Part shown: positions 1 to 8,158 of the stretch, in pieces
Numbering within the stretch: the first letter of the stretch is position 1
Layout of the letters: each line of letters starts with the position of its first letter
Source of the DNA: Pseudomonadaceae bacterium
GTDB taxonomy: Bacteria > Pseudomonadota > Alphaproteobacteria > UBA2136 > UBA6156
NCBI GenBank assembly: GCA_024236095.1
Contig: JACKLD010000012.1
Location: 372,001 to 436,000 of the forward strand
Length of the DNA: 64,000 nt
Direction of reading: 5' to 3'
Notes under the pieces: generated by a model
Seen by the model: the letters and a program-made list of their open reading frames with translations, nothing else
The model's database searches: none
Told to the model about the DNA's origin: nothing
Program-made: the position numbers and the translations under genes

Positions 1-1
1 G

Positions 2-136
2 TTCTACACCTCTGTCATGATGCGCGACTACCCCACCATCATGGCCCTGCTGACCTTCGGCGCGGTACTCACACTTTTGGGCAACCTCCTCGCCGACCTC
101 GCCTACGCCCTCGCCGACCCCCGCATCCGCAATTAA
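2..136 (+). CDS. ABC transporter permease, DppB/OppB type (3' end only)
   Basis: Only the last 44 codons are in the window; the gene starts upstream. The visible tail has a hydrophobic membrane segment ([20 protein letters not shown]) and ends with ALADPRIRN, the DPRIR-type ending usual for the first inner-membrane permease of dipeptide/oligopeptide/nickel ABC importers. It would form the channel together with the DppC-type permease at 1112-1876. In this family the two genes are normally adjacent, but here about 975 bp with an antisense HNH gene separate them. The substrate cannot be inferred. Confidence 0.8.
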   Translation, partial: FYTSVMMRDYPTIMALLTFGAVLTLLGNLLADLAYALADPRIRN

Positions 137-164
137 AGCTGTTTGCCAAGTTATTTTCACAGGT

Positions 165-285
165 AACGGGGGTCAAGGGGGCGCAGCCCCCTTGCGCCGA
201 AGGCGTCATTCCAAAGAGCTTGAGCCTGCCCTCGCGAAGGCGGGGGGCCCACCACATATCTCAGATATCTCTCGCCGTTGACGCC
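165..285. repeat. Intergenic palindromic repeat region
   Basis: The gap 137-349 has no gene. It carries a GC-rich hairpin (GGGGGCGCAGCCCCC near 177-191), then a GCGCCGAAGGCGTCATTCC stretch and a GCGAAGGCGGGGGGCCCACC stretch. The same hairpin plus GGCGTCAT arrangement recurs near 52935-52990, so it belongs to the dispersed repeat family of this genome. The hairpin could also terminate transcription from the permease gene. Confidence 0.5.
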
Positions 286-349
286 GCGCGCAACCTGGAA
301 CCCAGCTCAGATACCTCACAAAGCCCTAAAAACTATCCACAAAAACGCT

Positions 350-1060
350 TTAGCGCTCCAAACCCGCCACATACGCATCCATCGCTCGATGCTCCTGCCA
401 CATTTCGGCTGCCGGCCCATGCTTGGGCGTCAACGGCTGCAAAAACTCCTGCCACTCGGCTGGCTCAGGCGAGCGCGCATTCTTGAACGCCATCAGGTTG
501 CCATACGTTGGCGTATAAACCAGCACGTTCAACCGTCGGTCACCCTCCCCCTTCTTCCCCTTGCGCTGGTCGTGGCCCCGCTTGCTGTTCCAGTCCTGCG
601 CGGCCAACGCCACATTGTCCCAGTTAATCTCACCGCCATAAAACGCCGGCACAATATGGTCAATCGAAGCCTGTTGCGCCGGGCTCCGCCCCTTCAAGCT
701 CACCTTCCGCCGCCGTTTGTAAGCATCGCGACCGTTTTCCCGCTCATACAGGTTGGCCAAATTGCACGGCGGCACATCCTCCGGCGTCTGGTTAGGCGAA
801 TACTTTGTCAACGCCACAACACTCGGCAAGCGCATCTCAAAACTGGGGCTGCGCGCCCACACCTCGCTCCATTTCACCGGAACAACCGTCTCCGCAAGAA
901 GGCGCCGCACCAACTCTTCGCCATCCAAAGTAAGTAACGGAGAACCCATCGGGCGATAATCGGCATTCAACAGCAAGGCACGGTGGGTGGTAAAGGCAGT
1001 GGAACTCTGCGCCACGCCCACCATCTCAAATGCTTCGTTGCTTTTGCATGCAGCCATCAT
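350..1060 (-). CDS. HNH endonuclease family protein
   Basis: About 236 residues. The N-terminal part has THRALLLNADYRPM, which resembles the opening of the HNH family that includes 5-methylcytosine-restriction-like nucleases. The core is SIDHIVPAFYGGEINWDNVALAAQDWNSKRG: the DH pair, a central Asn and the final N-x-K give the beta-beta-alpha metal finger. The zinc-binding CxxC pairs seen in many HNH proteins are absent. The start is uncertain: ATGs at 1060, 1057 and 1024 are all possible, and the longer frame to 1210 runs into the divergent permease gene. The gene lies antisense between two permease genes of one transporter, which suggests later insertion. Its role (restriction, mobile nuclease or domesticated) cannot be told. 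Confidence 0.75.
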   Translation of the reverse strand: MMAACKSNEAFEMVGVAQSSTAFTTHRALLLNADYRPMGSPLLTLDGEELVRRLLAETVVPVKWSEVWARSPSFEMRLPSVVALTKYSPNQTPEDVPPCNLANLYERENGRDAYKRRRKVSLKGRSPAQQASIDHIVPAFYGGEINWDNVALAAQDWNSKRGHDQRKGKKGEGDRRLNVLVYTPTYGNLMAFKNARSPEPAEWQEFLQPLTPKHGPAAEMWQEHRAMDAYVAGLER

Positions 1061-1111
1061 ACAAACCCCAACCCTTCCCGCAAGCGCCCTGCCCATGATA
1101 CAGTCACCGCC

Positions 1112-1876
1112 ATGAACTGGCACCGCCTTGGCCTCACCCTTTGTATCGCCATCGTGGCGGTGGGCGTGCTGGCACCGTGGCTGGCGCCATACCCGCCCAA
1201 CGCCCTGCACTTAAACGACGTCCTCGCCGCCCCATCCTCCGCCTACTGGCTGGGCACCGATGCCTTGGGCCGCGATGTCTTCTCCCGCCTGGTCTACGGC
1301 ACCCGCGTCAGTTTGGCGGTCGGGCTGGTTGCCGTCAGCATCGCCGTGGGGCTGGGCACACTGGTCGGCGCACTGGCGGCCCTGTCGCCCAAGCTGGATG
1401 CCCCCCTCATGCGCTTCACCGATATCATGCTGTGCTTTCCGGCGATTTTCCTCATTCTTGCGGTCATTGCCATCCTGCAACCCTCACTGATGAACGTGAT
1501 GATCGTCATCGGCCTCACCGGCTGGATGGGCACCGCCCGCCTTGTCCGCGCCGAGCTCCTCTCGCTGCGCAGCCGGCCGTTCATTCACGCCGCCACCATG
1601 GCGGGCGTGTCCAAACGCGGCCTGCTTATCCGCCACCTGCTACCCAACGCGCTGCCCCCCATTCTCACCAGCGCCAGCCTCGGCCTCGCCGCCGCCATCC
1701 TTACCGAAGCAGGGCTTTCCTACCTCGGCCTCGGGGTCCAACCGCCCACCGCCAGTTGGGGCGCCATGCTCTCCGAGGGCAAAAGCGTCATGGAAGCCGC
1801 ATGGTGGCTCATCACCTTCCCCGGCCTCGCCATCGTCACCACCGTGCTGGCTTTCACGTTCACTGCCGAACGCTGA
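1112..1876 (+). CDS. ABC transporter permease, DppC/OppC type
   Basis: 254 residues. An N-terminal membrane anchor is followed by YWLGTDALGRDVFSRLVYGTRVSL, the DppC/OppC signature, and by the EAA-type loop (HAATMAGVSKRGLLIRHLLPNALPPIL) that contacts the ATPase. Near the C-terminus is EAGLSYLGLGVQPPTASWGAML, also diagnostic. It is the second inner-membrane subunit of a peptide/nickel-type importer. The family usually ends with a GDGLRDALDPR-like tail of about 15 residues. Here the protein stops at FTFTAER and a repeat region follows directly, so the extreme C-terminus looks clipped. No ATPase or binding-protein gene follows in the window. Confidence 0.9.
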   Translation: MNWHRLGLTLCIAIVAVGVLAPWLAPYPPNALHLNDVLAAPSSAYWLGTDALGRDVFSRLVYGTRVSLAVGLVAVSIAVGLGTLVGALAALSPKLDAPLMRFTDIMLCFPAIFLILAVIAILQPSLMNVMIVIGLTGWMGTARLVRAELLSLRSRPFIHAATMAGVSKRGLLIRHLLPNALPPILTSASLGLAAAILTEAGLSYLGLGVQPPTASWGAMLSEGKSVMEAAWWLITFPGLAIVTTVLAFTFTAER

Positions 1877-1907
1877 TACCCTAAAGCCCTTCTCATACAA
1901 ACACACC

Positions 1908-2076
1908 TGTCGTCATTGCGAGCCGCAGGCGAAGCAATCTCCCAGCAACACCTCCACCATCCACCCAACCGGAAAACGTCATGCCGGCGAAGGCCGGTAT
2001 CCACGAAAATATCCAAGCAGGCCGCCTACCTTCCATACCTTCGAACATACCAACATCGAACATTCAAACATTCGAT
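1908..2076. repeat. Composite dispersed repeat after the permease gene
   Basis: Contains GTCATTGCGAGCCGCAGGCG (interrupted palindrome type), then ATGCCGGCGAAGGCCGGTAT, then a TCGAACAT-like stretch (near 2040-2076) that abuts the stop codon of the minus-strand gene ending at 2080. The same ordering occurs near 3366-3437, 48717-48877 and 52968-53060. Confidence 0.75.
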
Positions 2077-2079
2077 AAC

Positions 2080-2775
2080 CTACCGCCCCGCAACCCGCCC
2101 GTCTTTCGCATACTCCGGCGCCAACGCCACCCACACCTTGGGGTTCAAATAACTCTGGCGCATCACAAACTGATACGGCGTCTTGTGCCAAATCTTCACC
2201 CCTTCATGCTTGTTGTCCAGCACGAAGTCGCCCTGCGCCGTCCGCGCCGTCAACACCGCGTGACCTTCGCCCTTCTCATCCCTCACCACCGTCATCAACA
2301 GCGCACTGGCGGGCCACCCACGCTCCATCAGCATTTTGCGTTTCAGCAACGCATAATCTTCACAGTCGGCAACATCGGTAGGGATGCGCCAATCCTCCGT
2401 CACACCACGAGCCTCAAGGTCGCTCATTCCCTTGAAACCTTTGTTGACCAACTCATTCACGGTCTCCAAGGCCCCCATGTCATGGGCATCCAACCCAACA
2501 CGCTCCCGCATGGCCGAGGCCTTGCAAGCCTCTTCTCCTTCGGATGTTTTGCAAAATTCTACAGCCCCATACGGCGCCGTCACCACCTCTCCATATGTCC
2601 GCATAAACGGTGAAACATCAGGCCGTTCAACAGTTACAGGCTGCGGCTGCGCAATGGCCCGTTCCACCGACCCGCTCCAGCCCTTCAACAGGCCCTTTTC
2701 CGCCTGCACCGGTACCCCCAACAATGCCAGCGCCGACCCCGCCGCCAACACCTTCATCCCGAACATCTGTTTCAT
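2080..2775 (-). CDS. Transglutaminase-like cysteine peptidase (BTLCP/DUF920 family)
   Basis: 231 residues with an N-terminal signal sequence (hydrophobic KVLAAGSALALLGVPVQA), so probably periplasmic. The papain/transglutaminase-like triad is visible: Cys in DVADCEDYALLKR, His in GEGHAVLTART and Asp in FVLDNKHEGV. Bacterial proteins of this family include LapG-type periplasmic proteases that cleave surface adhesins under cyclic-di-GMP control, but no LapD or adhesin gene is nearby, so the substrate is unknown. ATG codons at 2775 and 2757 are both possible starts; the longer one is used. A dispersed repeat follows immediately after the stop. Confidence 0.85.
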   Translation of the reverse strand: MKQMFGMKVLAAGSALALLGVPVQAEKGLLKGWSGSVERAIAQPQPVTVERPDVSPFMRTYGEVVTAPYGAVEFCKTSEGEEACKASAMRERVGLDAHDMGALETVNELVNKGFKGMSDLEARGVTEDWRIPTDVADCEDYALLKRKMLMERGWPASALLMTVVRDEKGEGHAVLTARTAQGDFVLDNKHEGVKIWHKTPYQFVMRQSYLNPKVWVALAPEYAKDGRVAGR

Positions 2776-2953
2776 GCTCTAAAAGATGGGGCGCCTCCCC
2801 CCACCCCGCAAGAGGTAAAACTAGTGGACCTCAACACACAAAGCCACAACATATTGTGATGGGGTTGTAAAATATCCCCATTCGCCCTACATCTGGGGAA
2901 CATAACAAACAGGGAGGCGTCATTCATTTCACACAAACTGAAAGGATGACGCC

Positions 2954-3223
2954 ATGCATATTCACAAAATGCCTCCCGCCGACCGGGTGGCCACTCTCCC
3001 AAGCAAAACGGGAGAGGCGGTGTTGATGGTTTACCATCGCCCCGCACTTGGTCTTGTCAGCGCCTACCTCTTCACCGAGAAAAGCGACGGCAAACATCTC
3101 CCCCTCGTTGAGGTGGGAAAAACCGAGGGTCAAGCCCTCACCAAGTTGGCCACCCACACAGATGCCAAACCGTGGCGTCCCCAACTTCTCAAGGGCGCCA
3201 CGGAAGATCTTCTGGCAGGATAA
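2954..3223 (+). CDS. Hypothetical small protein (89 aa)
   Basis: Not recognised. The start is supported by AAAGGA about 8 bases before the ATG. The protein is soluble, with no signal or membrane segment, and has mixed composition. A perfect GC-rich hairpin follows at 3243-3269, so it looks like an independent single-gene unit. Intergenic DNA upstream (2776-2953) shows no other feature. Confidence 0.55.
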   Translation: MHIHKMPPADRVATLPSKTGEAVLMVYHRPALGLVSAYLFTEKSDGKHLPLVEVGKTEGQALTKLATHTDAKPWRPQLLKGATEDLLAG

Positions 3224-3240
3224 AGGCACAGACACCGACA

Positions 3241-3270
3241 CACAAGGCCCGCCCTCAAGCGGGCCTTGTC
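3241..3270 (+). terminator. Hairpin after small gene
   Basis: AAGGCCCGC / GCGGGCCTT stem with a five-base loop, directly after the stop codon at 3223. No run of T follows, so it is a terminator-like hairpin rather than a textbook terminator. Confidence 0.5.
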
Positions 3271-3274
3271 ATTC

Positions 3275-3438
3275 ACGGCCCACAGGGCCGTCATCTCCGC
3301 GAAGGCGGAGACCCACGTTACAAATCAGGCCGTAGGCCTTCGATCACGTACGGGCGTAGCCCGTCATGCCGGCGAAGGCCGGTATCCACGAACACATCCA
3401 AGCAGGCCACAGGCCTTCAACATACTAACATCTAATTA
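3275..3438. repeat. Array of dispersed palindromic repeats
   Basis: Several units in a row: GGGCCGTCATCTCCGCGAAG-type, then TAGCCCGTCATGCCGGCGAA with GGCCGGTATCCACG, then a decayed TCGAACAT-type tail (CAACATACTAACATCTAATT) that ends at the stop of the minus-strand ABC exporter gene. Confidence 0.75.
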
Positions 3439-3445
3439 CTATCAC

Positions 3446-5185
3446 TCACCCCACCATCTGCAACGTCGCCAACGCCTTATAAAGCGGGCTCTTCGCCAAC
3501 AATTGCCGATGCGTCCCCTCGGCCACCACCCGCCCCTTGTCCATCACCACAATCTTGTCGGCAGCCCGCACCGTACTCAAACGGTGGGCAATGGTAATCA
3601 CCGTGCGCCCCTTGCCCGCCGCCTCCAACGCCTCTTGCACCGCGCGCTCGCTTTCGGCATCCAAATGGCTGGTCGCCTCGTCCAGCAACAAAATCGGCGC
3701 ATCTACCAACACCGCCCGCGCAATCGCCAACCGCTGACGCTGCCCGCCACTCAGCTGCACGCCCTTCTCGCCCACCGGCGTCTCCAGCCCTTGCGGAAGC
3801 GCCCGCACAAAGCCATCCGCATGGGCCACCTTCAACGCCTTCCATACCTCCTCGTCACTGGCATCGGGCCGCCCGTAGGCCACATTGGCCCGCACCGTGG
3901 TGGAAAACACACTGGCCTCCTGCGCCACCACCGCAATCGCGCGCCGCAGGTCGGCAAACGCCAGCTCGCGTATATCCACACCATCAATCATAATCCGCCC
4001 ACCCTGAACATCATAAAACCGCAACAGCAAACTGAACAACGTACTCTTCCCCGCCCCACTCGGCCCCACCACCGCCACCTTTTCCCCCGCCTTCACCGCA
4101 AAATCCACCCCATCCGCCACTTTCACTTCTGGCCTGCTGGCATAGGCAAACGCCACCCCCTCAAACACCACCCCCCGTGCTTTCCGCTTGGGCAAATGCT
4201 TGGGCTTTTCGGCTTCCAACACCTCGGACTGCTGTCCCAAAACTTCCATAATCCGCGACATGGCTCCTTGGGCGGTCTGCATGGCTGGCCAAAAATTCGC
4301 CAAATTACTTACCCCATCTCCCAAAAAGGCCAAATAGAGCAAAAATGCCATCATCTCCCCCATACTCATCTGCCCCTCAATTACCCGCATTCCACCAAAC
4401 CAGACCACTGACATGATGGCAAAGAATCCTAATAGTACAACAGTGCTGAAAAACATCCCCCGCCACAGCGCCATCTGTACCACCATACTCAATCCTTCCT
4501 GCAAAACACGCTGCATTTTTGACATTTCCTGCGCATGATTGCCATACGCACGCACGATCCGAATCCCGTAAACAGCCTCTTCAATTCTTCCAAAAGACTC
4601 TCCCGCCTTATCCTGCACAAATCGAGATTCCCTTTTCCAGCGCCTTCCGAGCACCATGGAAAGCACGACCAGAAAAGGGAGCGCCACGCTCAACAGCAGC
4701 GTCAGCTGGACATCCGTCACCACCAAAACAGCATAGGCACCAATTGCCAAAAGCAACCCTCGCACCATCATCGGCAAACCGGTTTCAATGAACTCACGCA
4801 CCACAATCACATCCGACGATGAGCGCGCGATAATATCCCCAGCCGATTTACGCTCGAAAAACGCGATATCCAAGCCTAGAATCTTGCCAAACATCCGCCC
4901 TACCAGCCCCCATGAAATCCCATGAGTCGCCTGCTTCAAGACATATGACCGCACAAACACCCCCGCCACCAACACCAGCACCATCCCCCCCGCTTCCACC
5001 ATCAACCAGTTCAACGCCACCAAATCACCATTCACTATCGCCGCATCAAACACCTTCTTCAAATACTGCGGAATCACCAACATACACGCCGTCGTCACCA
5101 ACATCGCCGCCACGCCGATGGCCAAACGCCCCCAATAAGGCCGCACCAACTCCAACAAAAACGAGGTCGTCGCCGAAAGTTTCAT
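3446..5185 (-). CDS. ABC exporter, fused permease-ATPase (MsbA-like)
   Basis: 579 residues, a half-transporter that works as a homodimer in the inner membrane. Residues 1-310 are the six-helix exporter domain. The ATPase follows with Walker A GPSGAGKST (374-382), Q-loop Gln422, signature LSGGQ (478-482), Walker B ILLLDE (498-503) and switch His534 in IAHRLST. It resembles MsbA and the lipid/drug exporter group. Lipid A flipping is possible, but the sequence cannot separate this from drug export. Its start lies 10 bp after the recX stop, so it probably belongs to the recA-recX-exporter transcription unit. A dispersed repeat abuts the 3' end. Confidence 0.9.
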   Translation of the reverse strand: MKLSATTSFLLELVRPYWGRLAIGVAAMLVTTACMLVIPQYLKKVFDAAIVNGDLVALNWLMVEAGGMVLVLVAGVFVRSYVLKQATHGISWGLVGRMFGKILGLDIAFFERKSAGDIIARSSSDVIVVREFIETGLPMMVRGLLLAIGAYAVLVVTDVQLTLLLSVALPFLVVLSMVLGRRWKRESRFVQDKAGESFGRIEEAVYGIRIVRAYGNHAQEMSKMQRVLQEGLSMVVQMALWRGMFFSTVVLLGFFAIMSVVWFGGMRVIEGQMSMGEMMAFLLYLAFLGDGVSNLANFWPAMQTAQGAMSRIMEVLGQQSEVLEAEKPKHLPKRKARGVVFEGVAFAYASRPEVKVADGVDFAVKAGEKVAVVGPSGAGKSTLFSLLLRFYDVQGGRIMIDGVDIRELAFADLRRAIAVVAQEASVFSTTVRANVAYGRPDASDEEVWKALKVAHADGFVRALPQGLETPVGEKGVQLSGGQRQRLAIARAVLVDAPILLLDEATSHLDAESERAVQEALEAAGKGRTVITIAHRLSTVRAADKIVVMDKGRVVAEGTHRQLLAKSPLYKALATLQMVG

Positions 5186-5194
5186 GCCGCCGTT

Positions 5195-5674
5195 TTACCC
5201 CTCCGCCGCCGCTTCGTCCAGCGCGCGCTTGGCCTCATCCAGACTGAACCCCTTCCGCACCAGCGCCGCCAAGGCTTTCTGCCGTTGCTTGAAGCGTGCT
5301 TCGGCATCCTCCACCTTCCCCGCCAACTTGCGCCGCGCCAATGCCACCGCGCCGTCCTGCAAATCAATCCCTTCCTCGGCCAACGCCCCCCGCGCCGCCG
5401 CAATATCGTCTTCCCCCACACCGGCCATTTTCAACTCTTGCACAATCCGCCCCCACCCCCACTTGCTTTGCAAGGCCCGATACCGCACCCGCGCCACCGC
5501 ATAGCGCGCATTGTCTACATAGCCATCCGCCTGCAACGCCTCCACCACCTGCCGCACCTCGGCCAGCCCAAACCCTTTCTGTCGCAGCTTGCGCCCCAGT
5601 TCACCAACCGAATGCTCCCGCCGCGCCAGCGCTCCCAGCGCGGTTTCCTTACATGTCGCGGGCTGGCGGGGCAT
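5195..5674 (-). CDS. recX: Regulatory protein RecX
   Basis: 159 residues, the usual RecX size. Three-helix RecX repeats are visible: ALGALARREHSVGELGRKLRQKGF, then VVEALQADGYVDNARYAVARVRYRA, then a C-terminal repeat ending KALAALVRKGFSLDEAKRALDE. RecX binds in the groove of RecA-DNA filaments and limits filament growth and recombinase activity. The gene lies 14 bp downstream of recA on the same strand, the classic arrangement for co-expression with its target. Confidence 0.93.
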   Translation of the reverse strand: MPRQPATCKETALGALARREHSVGELGRKLRQKGFGLAEVRQVVEALQADGYVDNARYAVARVRYRALQSKWGWGRIVQELKMAGVGEDDIAAARGALAEEGIDLQDGAVALARRKLAGKVEDAEARFKQRQKALAALVRKGFSLDEAKRALDEAAAEG

Positions 5675-5688
5675 TTCTCCCCGCCTCC

Positions 5689-6711
5689 TTAGGCCGCTTC
5701 GTCCTGTTCACCGGCAACTTCGGGCAGCCCGCCTTTGCCACGGATATCCGCCTCAATCGCCTTCATCACTTCGGGATGCTCGCGTAAGTACGTCTTGGCG
5801 TTCTCGCGGCCTTGGCCGATGCGGTCGCCCTTGTAGCTGAACCACGCCCCGGCCTTTTCAATCACCCCGCGCGCCACACCGATGTCCACCACTTCCCCGG
5901 TGCGGGAAATCCCCTCGCCGTACATGATGTCGAAAATCGCTTCGCGGAACGGCGGCGCCACCTTGTTCTTCACTACCTTCACCCGCGTGGTGTTGCCCAC
6001 AATCTCGTCCTTGTCCTTGATCGCCCCGGTGCGGCGGATATCCAACCGCACACTGGAATAAAACTTCAACGCGTTCCCGCCGGTGGTGGTTTCGGGGTTG
6101 CCGAACATCACGCCGATCTTCATGCGGATCTGGTTGATGAAAATCACCATGCATTTGCTCTTGTGCACCGTACCGGTCAGCTTGCGCAGCGCTTGGCTCA
6201 TCAGACGCGCATGCAGCCCCACGTGACTGTCGCCCATATCGCCTTCAATTTCGGCCTTGGGGGTCAACGCGGCCACACTGTCCACCACCACCACATCCAC
6301 AGCACCGCTGCGCACCAGTTGGTCGGTAATTTCCAGCGCCTGCTCGCCGTTGTCGGGCTGGCTCACCAGCAAACTTCCCAAATCAACCCCCAGCTTGCGC
6401 GCATAGTCGGTATCCAGCGCATGCTCGGCGTCAATGAAGGCACAGGTCCCACCCGCCTTCTGCGCTTCGGCAATCACCTGCAAGGTCAGCGTGGTCTTCC
6501 CGCTGCTTTCCGGGCCGTAAATCTCCACAATCCGTCCTTTCGGCAAACCGCCCACCCCCAGCGCCATGTCAAGGCTCAGGCTGCCGGTGGAAATCACCTC
6601 CACACTCTTGTCCACCGCGTCACCGGAAAGGTTCAGCACACTGCCCTTGCCGAACTGCTGCTCAATGTTCTTCAGCGCGGCTTCCAAAGCCTTTTTCTTG
6701 GCGTCGCTCAT
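5689..6711 (-). CDS. recA: Recombinase RecA
   Basis: 340 residues. Walker [10 protein letters not shown], the NEEQALE-like segment DNGEQALEI, loop L1/L2 residues ([21 protein letters not shown]; the [24 protein letters not shown] region) and an acidic C-terminal tail are all present. RecA forms filaments on ssDNA for homologous recombination and triggers LexA self-cleavage. I chose the ATG at 6711 (MSDAKKKAL) because GAGAAGG sits 9 bases before it; the ATG at 6720 touches that Shine-Dalgarno sequence, and 6744 is longer than the family needs. recX follows. A LexA-like palindrome lies about 120 bp upstream. Confidence 0.97.
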   Translation of the reverse strand: MSDAKKKALEAALKNIEQQFGKGSVLNLSGDAVDKSVEVISTGSLSLDMALGVGGLPKGRIVEIYGPESSGKTTLTLQVIAEAQKAGGTCAFIDAEHALDTDYARKLGVDLGSLLVSQPDNGEQALEITDQLVRSGAVDVVVVDSVAALTPKAEIEGDMGDSHVGLHARLMSQALRKLTGTVHKSKCMVIFINQIRMKIGVMFGNPETTTGGNALKFYSSVRLDIRRTGAIKDKDEIVGNTTRVKVVKNKVAPPFREAIFDIMYGEGISRTGEVVDIGVARGVIEKAGAWFSYKGDRIGQGRENAKTYLREHPEVMKAIEADIRGKGGLPEVAGEQDEAA

Positions 6712-6828
6712 ATCCGTCATCCTTCTCTTCGTTGTCTTGGACACACCCTAGCCGAACCCCGCCCCCAACGCAATATAGATTTTTGTACAATTATTCACTT
6801 TTTGCCGAACATGCCCGTTTTCCAAGCA

Positions 6829-6848
6829 CTCCTGCATATTCATACAGA
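6829..6848. promoter_or_regulatory. Possible LexA-like operator
   Basis: CCTGCATATTCATACAG contains CTG-N10-CAG with an AT-rich centre, one base off the CTGT-N8-ACAG gammaproteobacterial SOS box. It lies between recA (minus) and the exported protein gene at 6913 (plus). No direct-repeat GTTC-N7-GTTC alphaproteobacterial box was found here. Weak call. Confidence 0.3.
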
Positions 6849-6912
6849 CTTTTAACCCACCCCGGCTTACACTCCCCGCATACAATAGCCATACACATCA
6901 AGGAGCCCCGCC

Positions 6913-7347
6913 ATGCGCCATGCCCTCGCCCTTCTCGCCTCCTTTGCAGCCCTGCCCGCCCATGCCGCCAATGTCTATTGGTATCAGGCCCCCCACGGTA
7001 CCGTCGAGGTCTACGAGCAACGCCTCACCCGCTACGAAGCCCCGCCCGTCGGCTGGCGCAGCGCCTCCATCTGGACACCCGACCGCCACCACGGCTGGAT
7101 GCCCGACACCGTCCCGCCCTTCTATCGCAGCAACACGACCCAAAGCCACACGGGCGGCCCGGTCACCGTCTACACCCGCACCATCCGCCATGTTTATACC
7201 AACGATGACAGCTGGAACACCGCCCGTTTCTGGAACGATTACTACGCCGAAAACACCTCCCCCCCTACACGCAATCCTGCCCCCCGCATCAAAGCCAAAC
7301 GCAAGCCTGTCAACCTCGACACCACCAACCTGCCATACTGCAAATAG
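6913..7347 (+). CDS. Exported hypothetical protein (144 aa)
   Basis: Signal peptide with cleavage after AHA (MRHALALLASFAALPAHA). The mature protein is rich in Tyr, Trp, His and Pro, with no recognised domain; one C-terminal Cys and no lipobox. AAGGAG 8 bases before the ATG supports the start. It is divergent from recA and convergent with pgeF, whose stop is 3 bp away. Function unknown. Confidence 0.7.
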   Translation: MRHALALLASFAALPAHAANVYWYQAPHGTVEVYEQRLTRYEAPPVGWRSASIWTPDRHHGWMPDTVPPFYRSNTTQSHTGGPVTVYTRTIRHVYTNDDSWNTARFWNDYYAENTSPPTRNPAPRIKAKRKPVNLDTTNLPYCK

Positions 7348-7350
7348 ACC

Positions 7351-8067
7351 TTACTCCACCAACCGCCGGATAAACGACAACTGCCGCCCTGCCGTCGGCA
7401 CCCCCTGATGGGTGTTGCGGCGATGCGAATGGAAGGTCTCCGGGCTGGCGTAGGTACAGCGGCCAATGTCGTGGAAGTGGATATCCAACACGCCCGAGGA
7501 GATGGCCTGATGACGCACCAGCGCGGGGATATCCAAGGTACAAGACCCCGTGCCCGCAGGACGCACAAACCGCTCGCCGAAACGGGCGACAAAGGTGCCA
7601 TCCACCTCGTAATTGGCGGCATGGACACAAGGCCCTAGCGCCACATGCAAGTCTTCCGGCAAGAGATCGAAGGCGGTGCAAAGGGTGTCGATGGTTGCGG
7701 GAAGAATGCCATTCTCCAACCCGCGCCAGCCCGCATGCACCGCCGCCACCGCGTTTGGGCTGGAGATAAGCACGGGGGCGCAATCGGCGGTCTTGACCGC
7801 CAGCCAGAGTTCGGAATGGTCGGTAAACAGGGCGTCGCAATCTTCCAACACGCCGCTGGTTTCCGCATAGGCGATGCGGGGGCCGTGGGTTTGGCGCATA
7901 TGGGCAATGGGGCCCAAGCGCTCAGTATGGCGGCGGATGGCGGCATCGGCGGTTGGGGTATCGTCCCGCGTGCCGAAAATGTGTTGGGCGTGGGGCAACG
8001 GTTTGTTGACGGTCAAAAAACCGTTGGGGGGGAGCGGAGCCAGTTCCATATGTACCATGGTTGCCAT
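7351..8067 (-). CDS. pgeF: Peptidoglycan editing factor PgeF (YfiH, multicopper polyphenol oxidase fold)
   Basis: 238 residues. The conserved metal-site elements of the YfiH family are present: QTHG, TADCAPVLI, AAVHAGWRGLENGI and ALGPCVHAANYEV. The family hydrolyses misincorporated L-Ser residues in peptidoglycan precursors (E. coli YfiH) and also shows purine-nucleoside phosphorylase/deaminase activity in other bacteria. The ATG at 8067 is chosen; the reading frame extends to 8265, but that would overlap midA. The lgt-midA-pgeF order on one strand suggests one transcription unit, a common order in alphaproteobacteria. Confidence 0.9.
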   Translation of the reverse strand: MATMVHMELAPLPPNGFLTVNKPLPHAQHIFGTRDDTPTADAAIRRHTERLGPIAHMRQTHGPRIAYAETSGVLEDCDALFTDHSELWLAVKTADCAPVLISSPNAVAAVHAGWRGLENGILPATIDTLCTAFDLLPEDLHVALGPCVHAANYEVDGTFVARFGERFVRPAGTGSCTLDIPALVRHQAISSGVLDIHFHDIGRCTYASPETFHSHRRNTHQGVPTAGRQLSFIRRLVE

Positions 8068-8138
8068 GATATGAAGCCGCCCCCCCGCATGACCAGTGCG
8101 CTGCGGGATTTGAAACAGGGGGGTGTGGCGTGGAACTG

Positions 8139-8155
8139 CCTGCCGAAAAGGCAGG
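8139..8155 (-). terminator. Short hairpin between midA and pgeF
   Basis: CCTGCC GAAAA GGCAGG, immediately after the midA stop. No T run follows, so it may act as an mRNA-processing or attenuation hairpin rather than a full terminator. Confidence 0.3.
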
Positions 8156-8158
8156 ATG

